Shown here piece by piece: positions 1 through 8,735 of a stretch of 64,000 bases of DNA; position 1 is the first letter of the stretch, and every line of letters begins with the position of its first letter. Origin of the DNA: Tsukamurella conjunctivitidis (GTDB taxonomy: Bacteria; Actinomycetota; Actinomycetes; Mycobacteriales; Mycobacteriaceae); contig NZ_VIGX01000005.1 in the NCBI RefSeq assembly GCF_007858475.1, forward strand, positions 124,001 to 188,000. Direction: 5' to 3'. The notes beneath the pieces are model-generated. The model saw nothing but the letters and a program-made list of their open reading frames with translations, ran no database searches and was not told the DNA's origin. Both the position numbers and the translations under genes were made by a program.

Positions 1-124
1 GCTCGAACGTCGACGAGTTGTCGGCCATCCCGTGGATGAGCAGCAGGGCGGGCCCGGTGCCCCCGATCCGGTAGGCCCGGCGGTGGCCGTGGATCAGCGC
101 GACGCGCTGACGCACCTGGGTCAC
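1..124 (-). CDS. alpha/beta hydrolase, N-terminal fragment
   Basis: Only the first 41 codons are in the window and the gene continues beyond base 1. The visible part reads to a beta strand followed by LLLIHGMADNSSTF, the oxyanion-hole HG turn of alpha/beta hydrolases. The catalytic Ser, Asp and His would lie outside the window. The GTG start at 124 overlaps the TGA stop of the PAC2 gene (GTGA), so the two genes are probably translationally coupled. A hydrolase follows the PAC2 gene in M. tuberculosis too (Rv2714-Rv2715), which supports the call. Substrate unknown. Confidence 0.75.
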   Translation of the reverse strand, partial: MTQVRQRVALIHGHRRAYRIGGTGPALLLIHGMADNSSTFE

Positions 125-1056
125 GAGGCGTCGCCGTTCTCGCCCTCGTCGCCGGCCTGCTCGGCGAGGAAGGCCTCGAACTCGCTGGCCAGGTCGTCGC
201 CGGTCGGAATCGCCTCGCCGTCGGCGATGAGCAGCTCGCGCGGCTGCGTGGCGGCCTCGTCGTACTGCTGCTCGAGCGCCTCGACCACCGAGGAGATCTC
301 CGAGCTGGACGAGACCTGGGCGTCGATCTGCTCGCGCAGTTCCGCAGCCTCCACCGAGAGCTCGCCGTCGGGCAGTTGGAGGCCGACGGAGCTGCGGAGC
401 GCGCCCAACATGCCGAGGACGGCTTCGGGGTAGTCGTTCTGCGCGAGGTAGTGGGGCACGTGCACCGACAGGCCCAGCGTGTCGTAGCCCTTGTCTGCCA
501 TGCGCAGCTCGAGCAGTCCGGCGGCGCTGCCGGGCAGGCGCATGGTGCCGCCGTCCCATGAGCGCAGCTCGCTGCGCAGCTCCGGCTTGTTGCCGTGCGC
601 GGTCACCGGCACGGGCCGGGTGTGCGGCACGGCCATCGGGATCGCGTGCAGGCCCACGACGGTGCGCACGCCGAACCGCTCGGCGAGGCCGGCGACGGCG
701 CTGACGAAGCCGTTCCATCGCAGGTCGGGTTCGGCACCGGCGAGGAGGAGGAAGGGCTTACCGGACGAGTCGCGCACAGCGTAGAGGTTGAGCTCGGGCT
801 CGTCCACGCCGGTGAAACCGTCCTCGAAGGTCATCGGGGGGCGGCGCGAGCGGTAGTCGATCAACTCGTCGACGTCGAAGGACGCGACCAGCTCGGTGGT
901 GAGGTTGTCCTTGAGGTGCTGCCGGAGCAGCCGCAGCGCGTGCCCCGCGTCGGCGTAGCCGTCGAGCGCGTGCACCAGTACGGGGCCGTTGCCGTCGGTG
1001 TCCGAGACCGAGGGACCGGGGAACTCCAGTTCGTACATGTGGGACTGCTCGTCCAT
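121..1056 (-). CDS. PAC2 family protein (Rv2714-like)
   Basis: A 311-residue soluble protein of the PAC2 family, named for proteasome assembly chaperone 2 in eukaryotes. The bacterial role is not settled. The N-terminal part has the family core (VLVHALDGYADAGHA, about residues 26-40; FDVDELIDYRSRRP, about 60-73) and the C-terminal 60 residues are acidic and helical. The ATG at 1056 has a good GAAGGAG ribosome site 7 bases upstream, so I prefer it to the second Met at codon 7. It overlaps the downstream hydrolase by four bases. Family assignment is firm; function is not. Confidence 0.88.
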   Translation of the reverse strand: MDEQSHMYELEFPGPSVSDTDGNGPVLVHALDGYADAGHALRLLRQHLKDNLTTELVASFDVDELIDYRSRRPPMTFEDGFTGVDEPELNLYAVRDSSGKPFLLLAGAEPDLRWNGFVSAVAGLAERFGVRTVVGLHAIPMAVPHTRPVPVTAHGNKPELRSELRSWDGGTMRLPGSAAGLLELRMADKGYDTLGLSVHVPHYLAQNDYPEAVLGMLGALRSSVGLQLPDGELSVEAAELREQIDAQVSSSSEISSVVEALEQQYDEAATQPRELLIADGEAIPTGDDLASEFEAFLAEQAGDEGENGDAS

Positions 1057-1161
1057 GCGCTACTCCTTCACCGTGCCGCCCCGCGAGGGGGAGCTACCAG
1101 TTTTCCACGAGTGACAACCTCGCGTGCATCGTGTCGATTCCCCGTGGCCGCGTGTTTCCGC

Positions 1162-1587
1162 TCACGGCGTAACCGCGGAGGCCAGGAATCGTGCCACCGC
1201 TGCGGCCTCGTCGGGCGTGAGGGCGGCGGCCGCGGCGCGGATCGGGCCGAGGAAACGGGCGAAGAAGCCCTCGCCGATGTCCCGGGCGCGGGAGGTGACC
1301 AGCAGCCGTACGCGGCGCCGGTCGCCGGGGTCGGGGCCGCGTTCGACGAGGCCGGCGGCGGCGAGGCGGTCGACGAGGGCCGTGCAGGCCGCGGAGCTGA
1401 GCTGCAGCTCACCGGCGAGCGCGCCCGGCGTCGCGGGGGCGTCGGCACGCTCGAGATCGAGCAGGACGATCAGCGCCCGGATGTCCGTCGTGCCGAGGTC
1501 GTACCGCCCGCCGAAGGCGGCGATCTCCTGCTCCCAGCGCAGGGCGGCCGCCCGCAGTGCGTGCACGAGATGGTCGTTGTCGCTCAC
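1162..1587 (-). CDS. MarR family transcriptional regulator
   Basis: A 141-residue winged-helix protein. The recognition helix region LSSAACTALVDRLAAAGLVERGPDPGDRR (in two stretches, about residues 64-92) has the typical MarR wing with D-x-R-R-R. It starts with GTG at 1587 and is divergent from an alpha/beta hydrolase, with 58 bases between the two starts. That gap holds two palindromes, so autoregulation plus control of the hydrolase is the natural reading. The inducer cannot be told from sequence. Confidence 0.88.
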   Translation of the reverse strand: MSDNDHLVHALRAAALRWEQEIAAFGGRYDLGTTDIRALIVLLDLERADAPATPGALAGELQLSSAACTALVDRLAAAGLVERGPDPGDRRRVRLLVTSRARDIGEGFFARFLGPIRAAAAALTPDEAAAVARFLASAVTP

Positions 1588-1607
1588 GGGGCGAGGATAT
1601 CAACTAC

Positions 1608-1637
1608 CTTGAGTATCAAGTATCTCGATGATCGAGA
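1608..1637. promoter_or_regulatory. paired palindromes, probable MarR operator
   Basis: Two inverted repeats lie side by side between the divergent MarR and hydrolase genes. CTTGA-GTA-TCAAG occupies 1608-1620 and the perfect TCTCGAT-G-ATCGAGA occupies 1623-1637. The second overlaps the hydrolase ribosome-binding region, so a bound repressor would block both transcription and access to the start. Assignment to the adjacent MarR protein is inference. Confidence 0.55.
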
Positions 1638-1645
1638 GGAATGAG

Positions 1646-2452
1646 ATGGAATCCGAGCTCGCCGATGCCTACGCCACCGTGCTGCGGGACTGGGGCGTGC
1701 CCGTGCGGCGCCTCGTCGTCGACGGTGACCTCGCCCGCACCCAGGTGCTCAGCTGCGGCCCGGACGACGCGCCGCCGCTGCTGTGTCTGCCCGGTGGTGG
1801 TGGTACCGCTGCCGTGTGGTTCGCGCAGGCAGCGGACCTGGCGCAGCGATTCCGGGTGATCGCCCCCGACCTGCCGGGCGATGCGGGCGGCACCGAACGC
1901 CGCACCTTCCGCACTCGGGCCGATTGGCCGGCCTGGATCGACGAGGTCCTCGACGGTGTCGGCGCTCCGGCCGCCGCGGTACTCGGTCATTCCTACGGCG
2001 CCCAGATCGCGGTCGCGTACGCCCTCGCGCGCCCCGAGCGGGTGGAGACGATGACCCTGCTCGACCCGACCGACGTCTTCGCTCCCATGCGACCGAGCAC
2101 ACTGATCCGGGCGGTACCGCTCCTGCTGGCCCCGTCGAGCTCGCGGCAGCGCGCCCATGCGATCTGGGAGACCCGGGGCCACTGGCCGCCGACACCCGAA
2201 CTCGGTCGCCTCGCCGCAGCGGTCGCCGACGGCGCTCGGCGAACGTACGTACCGCCGCGCCGCCCGTCCGCCACGGCGCTGGACGCGCTGGAAGCGGTCC
2301 GCGGGGGAGTCACCGTGATCTTCGCGCTGCGGACGCGCTACCACGACGGCGCGGCGCTGGCGCGCACCGTCGGGCAGCGGTACCCGTGGATGCGGGTCGA
2401 GACGCTCCCCGTGGCGCACCACGAGCTGCCGTTCGCGTACCGGCCCGTTTAG
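1646..2452 (+). CDS. alpha/beta hydrolase
   Basis: A 268-residue alpha/beta hydrolase. The oxyanion segment [13 protein letters not shown] lies near residue 50, and the nucleophile elbow is GHSYG (about residues 116-120). A candidate acid Asp lies in LLDPTDVF (about residue 142), and the last segment AHHELPF supplies a His. I chose ATG 1646 because GAGAGGA sits 5 bases upstream; an in-frame ATG at 1628 lacks a site and lies inside the operator palindrome. It is divergent from the MarR gene and probably under its control. Its stop overlaps the convergent permease stop by four bases. Substrate unknown. Confidence 0.82.
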   Translation: MESELADAYATVLRDWGVPVRRLVVDGDLARTQVLSCGPDDAPPLLCLPGGGGTAAVWFAQAADLAQRFRVIAPDLPGDAGGTERRTFRTRADWPAWIDEVLDGVGAPAAAVLGHSYGAQIAVAYALARPERVETMTLLDPTDVFAPMRPSTLIRAVPLLLAPSSSRQRAHAIWETRGHWPPTPELGRLAAAVADGARRTYVPPRRPSATALDALEAVRGGVTVIFALRTRYHDGAALARTVGQRYPWMRVETLPVAHHELPFAYRPV

Positions 2453-4401
2453 GAGACGTGCACCGTCGGGCGACGTTTGGCGTCGTGCTCGGCCTGCCGG
2501 AGCACCTCGTGGCAGACGGCGGCCACCTCGCCCGAGCCCTCGACGAGGTACTTGCCCATGTTGAGGACGGGGTTCATCTCGGACCACTGGAAGTACACCT
2601 CGGGCACGACGCCCGTCTCGTCCCGGATGTACAGGAGCACGGCGGCGATGGTGTTCGCGATGCTGCCGGAGCGCACTTTGAGCAGGCGGTAGCCGAACTT
2701 CTCGATGCCGCGGACCTCCAGGTCCTCCTCGAAGTCCGAGGAGTCGCGCGGCCACACCTCGAGCAGGATCACCCGCGAGCGGCCGGGGATGTGCCCGAAC
2801 TTGCGCTCGGCGCGGACCTTGTCGCGGTACTCCTTCTTGGTGTCGACGTCGGGCTCGTGCGAGACGATCCGGATGGCGTGCTGGGCCGCGGCGTCGTCGC
2901 GGATGAACTCGAGCGCCTTCTCATCGAAGGTGATCGACGACGCGCGGAGTTCGAACGAGCGGCGCACGCGCGAGCCGATCGACACGACGGCGATCGCGAG
3001 GATGAACAGCGCGGCGATCCGCACGCCGTCCGGCCGTTCGATGATGTTGTCGATGGTGGTGTAGACGAAGACCGCCGAGATCAGGCCGAAGCCCCACGTG
3101 GCCGCGGTCTGCCGCTTGCGGCGCGCGGAGATCGTCACCGCGATCGCCGCGGACGTCATGAGGACCAGGACGCCGGTCGCGTACGCGCCGCCCTGCGCGT
3201 TCACGTCGGCCTCGAAGATGAGCACGATGACGAGGGCGATCACGGTGAGCACCACCACGAGCGGCCGCACGGCCGAGGCCCAGCGCGGGGCCATGCCGTA
3301 CCGGGGCAGGTAGCGCGGGACCAGGTTGAGCATGCCGGCCATGGCGGAGGCGCCCGCGAACCAGAGGATCGCCACCGTCGAGACGTCGTAGACGGTGCCG
3401 AAGCCGTTCCCGAGGTACTCGTGCGCGAGCCAGGCGAGGGCGCGCCCGTTGGCGCCGCCGTGCGGCTCGAACTCCTCCGCGGGGATCAGCACGGTGGTCG
3501 CGAAGCTGGAGGTCGCGAGCAGGACGCTCATGATCACCGCGGCGGTGGTCAGGAGACGCCCGGTGTCCCGGATGCGCTTGGCCGGGTACTCCGGGGGATC
3601 GTTCGGGTCGCCCTTGATCTGCGGCATCACCGCGACGCCGGTCTCGAAGCCGGAGAGGCCCAGCGCCAGCTTCGGGAAGACGATCAGCGCCACCGCGATC
3701 ACCATGAGCGGATTCGAATGCTCGGACCACAGCAGATCCTGCCAGTCCAGGACCTTCTGCGGCCGCTCCGCGACGTGCCACAGCGAGACGCCGATGACGA
3801 CCACGTTGAGCGAGAGGTACACCGTGACGAGGACGACGGCGGTGCCGATCGCCTCGCGGAAACCCTTGAGGAAGATCACCCCGAGGGCGAGTACGAGGCC
3901 CAGGGTGATGGGGATGTTCGCGCCGTGCAGGAACGACGGGACGAGGGGGTTCTCGACGATGTGCTCGGCGGCGTCGGACGACGACAGGGTGATCGTGATG
4001 ATGAAGTCGGTGGCCGCGAAACCCAACAGCACCAGCACGAACAACTTGCCGCCCCACCAGGGCAGGAGCCTCTCGAACATGGCGAGCGACCCCGCGCCGT
4101 TGAAGCTCTCGCGGGAGACCCGTTTGTAGACCGGCAGTGCGCCGAACAGCGTGAGGGCGATGAGCACCAGCGTGGCGATGGGCGAGATGACGCCCGCGGC
4201 GATGAACGCGATGGCGGGCTGGTAACCGAGGGTCGAGAAGTAATCGACGCCGGTCAGGCACATGACCTTCCACCACGGCTGCGGGTGTTCCACGTCGGTC
4301 GCGTGGGGTCCGACGTGGGTGCCGGCCCGCTCAGACATGCCGCTGAGGAACCAGTCGCGCGTGCGGTCCGAGAACCGCGGTAAGCCGATCACGCGGTTCA
4401 C
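2449..4401 (-). CDS. APC superfamily permease with large C-terminal cytoplasmic domain
   Basis: A membrane transporter of the amino acid/polyamine/organocation superfamily, about 650 residues. About twelve hydrophobic segments are visible between the conserved [19 protein letters not shown] start of the core and residue 450. A cytosolic tail of roughly 200 residues follows, rich in charged residues. The first segment resembles the KUP/APC signature of actinobacterial homologues. Start choice is uncertain: GTG 4401 keeps an N-terminal RDWFLSG stretch I remember in homologues, while ATG 4338 (MSERAG) is the alternative. Upstream is a divergent DUF4192 gene. Substrate unknown; amino acid or potassium uptake are the family options. 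Confidence 0.78.
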   Translation of the reverse strand: MNRVIGLPRFSDRTRDWFLSGMSERAGTHVGPHATDVEHPQPWWKVMCLTGVDYFSTLGYQPAIAFIAAGVISPIATLVLIALTLFGALPVYKRVSRESFNGAGSLAMFERLLPWWGGKLFVLVLLGFAATDFIITITLSSSDAAEHIVENPLVPSFLHGANIPITLGLVLALGVIFLKGFREAIGTAVVLVTVYLSLNVVVIGVSLWHVAERPQKVLDWQDLLWSEHSNPLMVIAVALIVFPKLALGLSGFETGVAVMPQIKGDPNDPPEYPAKRIRDTGRLLTTAAVIMSVLLATSSFATTVLIPAEEFEPHGGANGRALAWLAHEYLGNGFGTVYDVSTVAILWFAGASAMAGMLNLVPRYLPRYGMAPRWASAVRPLVVVLTVIALVIVLIFEADVNAQGGAYATGVLVLMTSAAIAVTISARRKRQTAATWGFGLISAVFVYTTIDNIIERPDGVRIAALFILAIAVVSIGSRVRRSFELRASSITFDEKALEFIRDDAAAQHAIRIVSHEPDVDTKKEYRDKVRAERKFGHIPGRSRVILLEVWPRDSSDFEEDLEVRGIEKFGYRLLKVRSGSIANTIAAVLLYIRDETGVVPEVYFQWSEMNPVLNMGKYLVEGSGEVAAVCHEVLRQAEHDAKRRPTVHVS

Positions 4402-4564
4402 AGTAGCGCCCACCGGTTCCCCGTGTCGGTCGCCCGCCCACCGGTGTCCGGTAATGCCCGATCCTGTGCACAACGCCCAGCGTGGAGAACGTTTCGTAAT
4501 CAAACTGGGGATGAGTGGTGCCGCACCGGCGGTGTCCGTCCGCGCCTTCCGTGAGCATTCGATC

Positions 4565-5620
4565 ATGACGAAACATCACTCGGATCCGGCCATGAAGATC
4601 GACTCACTCGGCGAGCTGCTCGCCGCCGTCCCGGCACTCCTGGGCTTCTATCCCACGCGTTCGGTGGTCCTCCTCACGCACGACGAGGTGACCGGCCGGA
4701 TCGGGGCCACCGCCCGCACCGACCTCGGCCTGAACCGGTCGGGCGGGCTCCGGAAGGACTGCCGGGCGCACATCGCCGAGGCCGTGGGCCTGCTGCGGAA
4801 TCAGGGCGCCGACCGGCTGTTCTGCGTCGCTGTCGACGATCGTCCGCTCGTGCGGGCGGTCCCGGCGCTGCTGCAGCTGCTCGAGGATGCGGGACGGTCG
4901 CGGAGCGCGGTCGACCCGGACCTCGAGATCCTCGACGTGGTGCTGGTGGACCGGATGACGGCCGGCCAGCGGTGGGTCTGCAGGCACGGTGAGAGTGGTC
5001 CGCTCCCGGACCCGGCGTCCTCACCGGCGATGCTGGCGGCGGTCATCGAGGGACGCACGGTCCACCGGTCCCGCGCCGAACTGACCGACCAGCTGGCGGA
5101 GGAGGGTCCCGGGGTCGCCGCCGACCGGTGCCGGGACGCCGCCGCGTACGAGGCCGACGGCGACCCGTGCGAGCTGCTGGCCGCCGTGGTCGGGGCCGTC
5201 ACCGCGCAGCGCAGTGCGACGCTCTCGGACGCCGACGTCGCCCTGCTCGGCGGCGCTCTGCTCGACGTGGCGGTGCGCGATGCGGCGATGGCGCTGGGTC
5301 TGACCGTGATGGCGGACGAGGCCCGTCTCCTGTTCGCCGAACTGGCCCGGCGGTTGCGCGGCACACCCCGGGCCGCCGCGGCCACCCTGGTGGCCGCCGC
5401 GGGCTATCTCCGCGGCGACGGACCGCTCACGGGGATCGCTCTCGACGCGGCGCTCACCGCGGACCGGCGCTACCGCGGTGCGCAGCTCCTCGCGCACGCG
5501 CTCGCCGCGGGCATGCATCCGCGGGAACTGCGGATCACCGCCGAGATCGGGATGACGGTGGCCCGCCGCCTCGGCGTGGAACTGCCGCCCCGGGACCTGG
5601 AGTTCCCGCTCGCCGGGTGA
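4565..5620 (+). CDS. DUF4192 domain protein
   Basis: A 351-residue actinobacterial protein of family DUF4192. The signature [20 protein letters not shown] lies in the first 35 residues, followed by alternating hydrophobic strands and a helical C-terminal half. No catalytic motif can be recognised. ATG 4565 is a reasonable start; an in-frame ATG nine codons on is possible. It is divergent from the permease and convergent with galE. Function is not established. Confidence 0.82.
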   Translation: MTKHHSDPAMKIDSLGELLAAVPALLGFYPTRSVVLLTHDEVTGRIGATARTDLGLNRSGGLRKDCRAHIAEAVGLLRNQGADRLFCVAVDDRPLVRAVPALLQLLEDAGRSRSAVDPDLEILDVVLVDRMTAGQRWVCRHGESGPLPDPASSPAMLAAVIEGRTVHRSRAELTDQLAEEGPGVAADRCRDAAAYEADGDPCELLAAVVGAVTAQRSATLSDADVALLGGALLDVAVRDAAMALGLTVMADEARLLFAELARRLRGTPRAAAATLVAAAGYLRGDGPLTGIALDAALTADRRYRGAQLLAHALAAGMHPRELRITAEIGMTVARRLGVELPPRDLEFPLAG

Positions 5621-5655
5621 CGACGGTCGCCGGGCGCGGGAGGCCGCGGGCCCGG

Positions 5656-6642
5656 TCAGGTGCGACGGGCGGCGTGGGCGCGATCGCCCAGCGCCTGCGT
5701 GAACTCCCAGGCGTCGGCGACGATCTCGCGCAGATCGGTCTTCTCCGGCCGCCAGCCCAACTCGTCGATCGCGCGACGCGAGGACGCGACCAGCGACGCC
5801 GGATCGCCGGCGCGGCGGTCGGCGGCGATCTCCGGGATCTCGCGCCCCGTCACCTCGCGGCAGGTGTCGATCACTTGGCGGACCGAGAAGCCCTCGCCGG
5901 AGCCCAGATTGAAGATCTCGTGCGTTCCCGGCCGCGCGTGGTCCAGAGCCAGGAGGTGAGCCTCGGCCAGATCCTTGACGTGCACGTAGTCGCGCACCGC
6001 GGTGCCGTCGGCCGTCGGGTAGTCGGAACCGAAGACGGCGATGTCGCCGCGCTGGCCCAGCGCGGTCTGCAGGACCAGCGGGATCAGGTGCGTCTCGATC
6101 TCGCGGTTCTCGCCGAAACCCTCGTAGCTGCCCGCCACGTTGAAGTACCGCAGCGAGACCGCGGCGAGGCCGTAGGCGGTGGCGTACGAGGAGATCGCGG
6201 CGTCGATCGCGAGCTTGGTGGCGCCGTAGGTGTTGGTGGGAGCGGTCCGCGCATCCTCGGGGATCGGGACCGTCTCCGGCTCGCCGTACGTGGCCGCGGT
6301 GGAGGAGAAGACCAGACGCGGCACGCCGGCCGCGAGCATCGCGTCGAGCAGCGTCAGCGTGGTGACGACATTGCCCTGCCAGTACTTGTGCGGATGCGAC
6401 ACCGATTCGCCCACCAGCGATTTCGCTGCGAAATGCAGGACGCCGTCGAAGTCGCCGTCGCTGAGCAGGGGGCGCGCCGCCTGCGCGACGTCGCCCTCCA
6501 CGAAGGTGGCGCCCGCGGGCACCGCCTCCCGGTTCCCCGTGCTCAGGTCGTCGATCACGGTCACCTCGTGGCCGCGTTCGAGGAGCACCTGCGTGCACAC
6601 ACTGCCGACGTAGCCGGCGCCGCCCGTCACCACCAGGCGCAT
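5656..6642 (-). CDS. galE: UDP-glucose 4-epimerase
   Basis: Interconverts UDP-glucose and UDP-galactose in the cytosol, feeding cell-wall galactan synthesis. At 328 residues it is of normal length. The NAD-binding GGAGYVG motif is at residues 7-13, the FSSTAATYG strand at 112-120, and the catalytic Tyr139-x3-Lys143 in YGATK. It starts three bases after the ideR stop on the same strand, so the two genes form an operon; ideR and galE are also neighbours in other actinobacteria. Confidence 0.95.
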   Translation of the reverse strand: MRLVVTGGAGYVGSVCTQVLLERGHEVTVIDDLSTGNREAVPAGATFVEGDVAQAARPLLSDGDFDGVLHFAAKSLVGESVSHPHKYWQGNVVTTLTLLDAMLAAGVPRLVFSSTAATYGEPETVPIPEDARTAPTNTYGATKLAIDAAISSYATAYGLAAVSLRYFNVAGSYEGFGENREIETHLIPLVLQTALGQRGDIAVFGSDYPTADGTAVRDYVHVKDLAEAHLLALDHARPGTHEIFNLGSGEGFSVRQVIDTCREVTGREIPEIAADRRAGDPASLVASSRRAIDELGWRPEKTDLREIVADAWEFTQALGDRAHAARRT

Positions 6643-6645
6643 CGG

Positions 6646-7329
6646 CTACACCGCCTCGACGAAGACGGCGTGGGCCATCTCGTCGGGAAGCTCGAAATCC
6701 TCGTGTCCGGCGACCGAGATGACCACGGCGCCGCGCTGCACGGTGACCGAGACGCGCGCGTCCGGCACCACGCCGGCCTCGCGGAACCGGCCGATCAGGT
6801 CGGTGTCCGCCTGCACGTGCTCGGCCAGCCGCTTGATGACGACCGCCGTGGGGCCGCCCTGCGGCAGGTCGGTGAGGCGGGCGGGACGCGCGGGCTCGGT
6901 ACCGATCGCCACGCCGAGCTCGCCGAGCCCCGGGATCGGGTTGCCGTAGGGCGACGTGGTGGGGTTGCCCAGCACCTCCAGCAGCCGCCGCTCCACGTCC
7001 TCGCTCATCACGTGCTCCCAGCGGCAGGCCTCTGCGTGCACGTTCTCCCACTGCAGCCCGATGACGTCCACGAGGAGACGCTCGGCGAGCCGGTGCTTGC
7101 GCATCACGGCGATCGCCAGCTGACGGCCCTTCTCGCTGAGCTCCAGGTGACGGTCGCCGGCCACCCGGACGAGGCCGTCGCGCTCCATGCGCTGCACCGT
7201 CTGCGAGACGGTGGGACCACTCTGCTCGAGACGCTCCGCGATCCGCGCCCGGAGGGGCACGACGCCCTCCTCCTCGAGCTCGTAGATGGTCCGCAGGTAC
7301 ATCTCGGTGGTGTCCACCAGATCGTTCAC
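6646..7329 (-). CDS. ideR: iron-dependent transcriptional repressor IdeR/DtxR
   Basis: Fe(II)-activated repressor of siderophore and iron uptake genes. At 227 residues it has the full layout: winged helix (1-70), dimerisation and metal domain (71-140) and an SH3-like FeoA domain. Every metal ligand known from IdeR is at its expected position: Met10, Cys102, Glu105 and His106 at site one, and His79, Glu83 and His98 at site two. The GTG start at 7329 has a GAAGGAG ribosome site 9 bases upstream. It leads the ideR-galE operon. A short AGGTTACCT palindrome lies about 65 bases upstream. Confidence 0.97.
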   Translation of the reverse strand: MNDLVDTTEMYLRTIYELEEEGVVPLRARIAERLEQSGPTVSQTVQRMERDGLVRVAGDRHLELSEKGRQLAIAVMRKHRLAERLLVDVIGLQWENVHAEACRWEHVMSEDVERRLLEVLGNPTTSPYGNPIPGLGELGVAIGTEPARPARLTDLPQGGPTAVVIKRLAEHVQADTDLIGRFREAGVVPDARVSVTVQRGAVVISVAGHEDFELPDEMAHAVFVEAV

Positions 7330-7392
7330 GTGTCCAGCTCCTTCTCGTCACTGTCGAGCTTAACCGAGACGCGCTACCGTCCCCCGTACTAA

Positions 7393-7401
7393 AGGTTACC
7401 T
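7393..7401. promoter_or_regulatory. short palindrome AGGTTACCT in ideR/acuC intergenic region
   Basis: AGGT-T-ACCT sits between the divergent ideR and acuC genes. On the ideR strand the context reads TTAGGTAACCTTT, which shares the TTAGGT half of an IdeR/DtxR iron box but not the full 19-bp palindrome. It may be a weak autoregulatory site or chance. Confidence 0.25.
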
Positions 7402-7445
7402 AACTTCGAGGCGGTGCAGGGGAGCAACGACTAGGGTCGTGACTC

Positions 7446-8675
7446 ATGGCGCGGTTCCCCGACTCCCAGGTGGTCTGGGACCCCTCGGTTCTCGACTACC
7501 GGTTCTCCCACTCCCACCCCATGGACCCCGTGCGACTGCGTCTGACGATGGAGCTCTCGCGGATGCTCGGAGTGCTCGACGGGGTCGAGGTGGTGACCCC
7601 CGCGGACTTCGATCCGCTGGAGCTCGGCCGCGCCCACACCGACGACTACCTCGCGGCCGTGCGGGTCGCGGGCTCGGGACGCTCCCGGATAGACCTCACG
7701 GGGTACGGGCTGGGCAACGACGACAACCCGATCTTCCTTCGCATGCACGAGGCGGCCGCGAGCCTGGTCGGCTCCACCCTCACCGGCGCGAAGGCGATCG
7801 CGACGGGGCACACCACCCGCGCCGTCAACATCGCGGGCGGGATGCACCACGCCATGCGGTCGCACGCCTCCGGGTTCTGCGTCTACAACGACGCCGCGAT
7901 CGCCATCTCCTGGTTGCTTGACAACGGCTTCGACCGGATCGCCTACATCGACGTCGACGCCCACCACGGCGACGGCGTGCAGGCTCAGTTCTGGAACGAC
8001 CCACGGGTCCTGACGGTCTCACTGCACGAGGACCCCCAGCACCTCTGGCCGAACACCGGGTACCCCACGGAACTCGGCGGCCCCGAGGCCCGCGGCACCG
8101 CCGTGAACATCCCCGTCCCGGCCTTCTGCCCCGACGGGCTCTGGCTGCGCGCCTTCCACGCCGTCGTCCCGTCGGTCGTCCGCGAGTTCCGGCCCCAGCT
8201 CATCATCAGCCAGTGCGGCTGCGACTCGCACGCGACCGACCCGCTGACCGATCTCTCGCTCACCGTCGACGGACAGCGTGCGGCGATCCTCGCGATGCGC
8301 GACCTCGCCGACGAGGTGTGCGACGGCCGCTGGCTCGCGGTCGGCGGCGGCGGCTACCAGCTCGTGCACGTGGTGCCCCGCGCCTGGACGCATCTCATCG
8401 CCGCCGTCGTGGGCGCCGACATCGACCCCGCCACACCGATTCCCGACGAGTGGAAGGACCTCGCGGCGAGCCTCCCGACCGATCAGGTCGGCGCCGTGGG
8501 CACGCTGCCGGAGACGATGGGGGAGGGCGCCGCCACCGGCTTCGTCCCCTGGGAGCCGTCCTCCTACGACCCCACTGCCGCGCCGATGGAGGCCGCCGCC
8601 GACCGCTTCATCGCCCGCGCACGTTCCGCGGTCTTTCCGCTCCACGGACTCGACCCGGAGGATCCTCGTGACTGA
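7446..8675 (+). CDS. acuC: acetoin utilization/HDAC-like lysine deacetylase AcuC
   Basis: A zinc-dependent protein deacetylase of the class I/II HDAC fold, 409 residues. The general-base His pair is in GGMHHAM. The metal-binding DVDAHHGDG lies at residues 169-177, with Asp171 and His173 as ligands; the third ligand Asp is in CGCDSHATDPL. In Bacillus AcuC deacetylates acetyl-CoA synthetase, reversing an acetyltransferase. Here the next gene encodes a PatA-type acetyltransferase, so the pair is likely a reversible acetylation switch for acyl-CoA synthetases. The C-terminal GLDPEDPRD is encoded inside a 32-bp direct repeat. Confidence 0.9.
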   Translation: MARFPDSQVVWDPSVLDYRFSHSHPMDPVRLRLTMELSRMLGVLDGVEVVTPADFDPLELGRAHTDDYLAAVRVAGSGRSRIDLTGYGLGNDDNPIFLRMHEAAASLVGSTLTGAKAIATGHTTRAVNIAGGMHHAMRSHASGFCVYNDAAIAISWLLDNGFDRIAYIDVDAHHGDGVQAQFWNDPRVLTVSLHEDPQHLWPNTGYPTELGGPEARGTAVNIPVPAFCPDGLWLRAFHAVVPSVVREFRPQLIISQCGCDSHATDPLTDLSLTVDGQRAAILAMRDLADEVCDGRWLAVGGGGYQLVHVVPRAWTHLIAAVVGADIDPATPIPDEWKDLAASLPTDQVGAVGTLPETMGEGAATGFVPWEPSSYDPTAAPMEAAADRFIARARSAVFPLHGLDPEDPRD

Positions 8676-8735
8676 CGTGTTCCCTGCCGCACTTCGCACT
8701 CCAGGACTCGACCCGGAGGATCCTCGTGACTGACG
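8646..8735 (+). repeat. 32-bp exact direct repeat at acuC end / patA start
   Basis: The same 32 bases occur at 8646-8677 and 8704-8735, 58 bases apart, with 26 different bases between them. Copy one holds the last codons and stop of acuC, a GGAGG ribosome site and a GTG. Copy two holds the same ribosome site and the GTG start of patA. The repeat therefore duplicates a gene junction. There is no insertion sequence between the copies. Confidence 0.95.
8668..8733 (+). CDS. possible 21-residue coupled peptide between acuC and patA
   Basis: The first repeat copy supplies GGAGG and GTG 8668, opening a 21-codon frame that begins inside the acuC stop region (GTGACTGA) and ends at TGA 8731-8733, overlapping the patA start at 8726. 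The peptide reads VTDVFPAALRT and then PGLDPEDPRD, so its last nine residues are the same as the AcuC C-terminus. It would link translation of acuC to patA. It could be a mere by-product of the duplication; no homologue is recognised. Confidence 0.35.
   Translation: MTDVFPAALRTPGLDPEDPRD

Noticed and set aside
8646-8735. Target-site duplication of a lost insertion sequence
   Set aside because: The repeat is 32 bp, far longer than usual target duplications, and the 26 bases between the copies show no inverted ends or transposase remnant.
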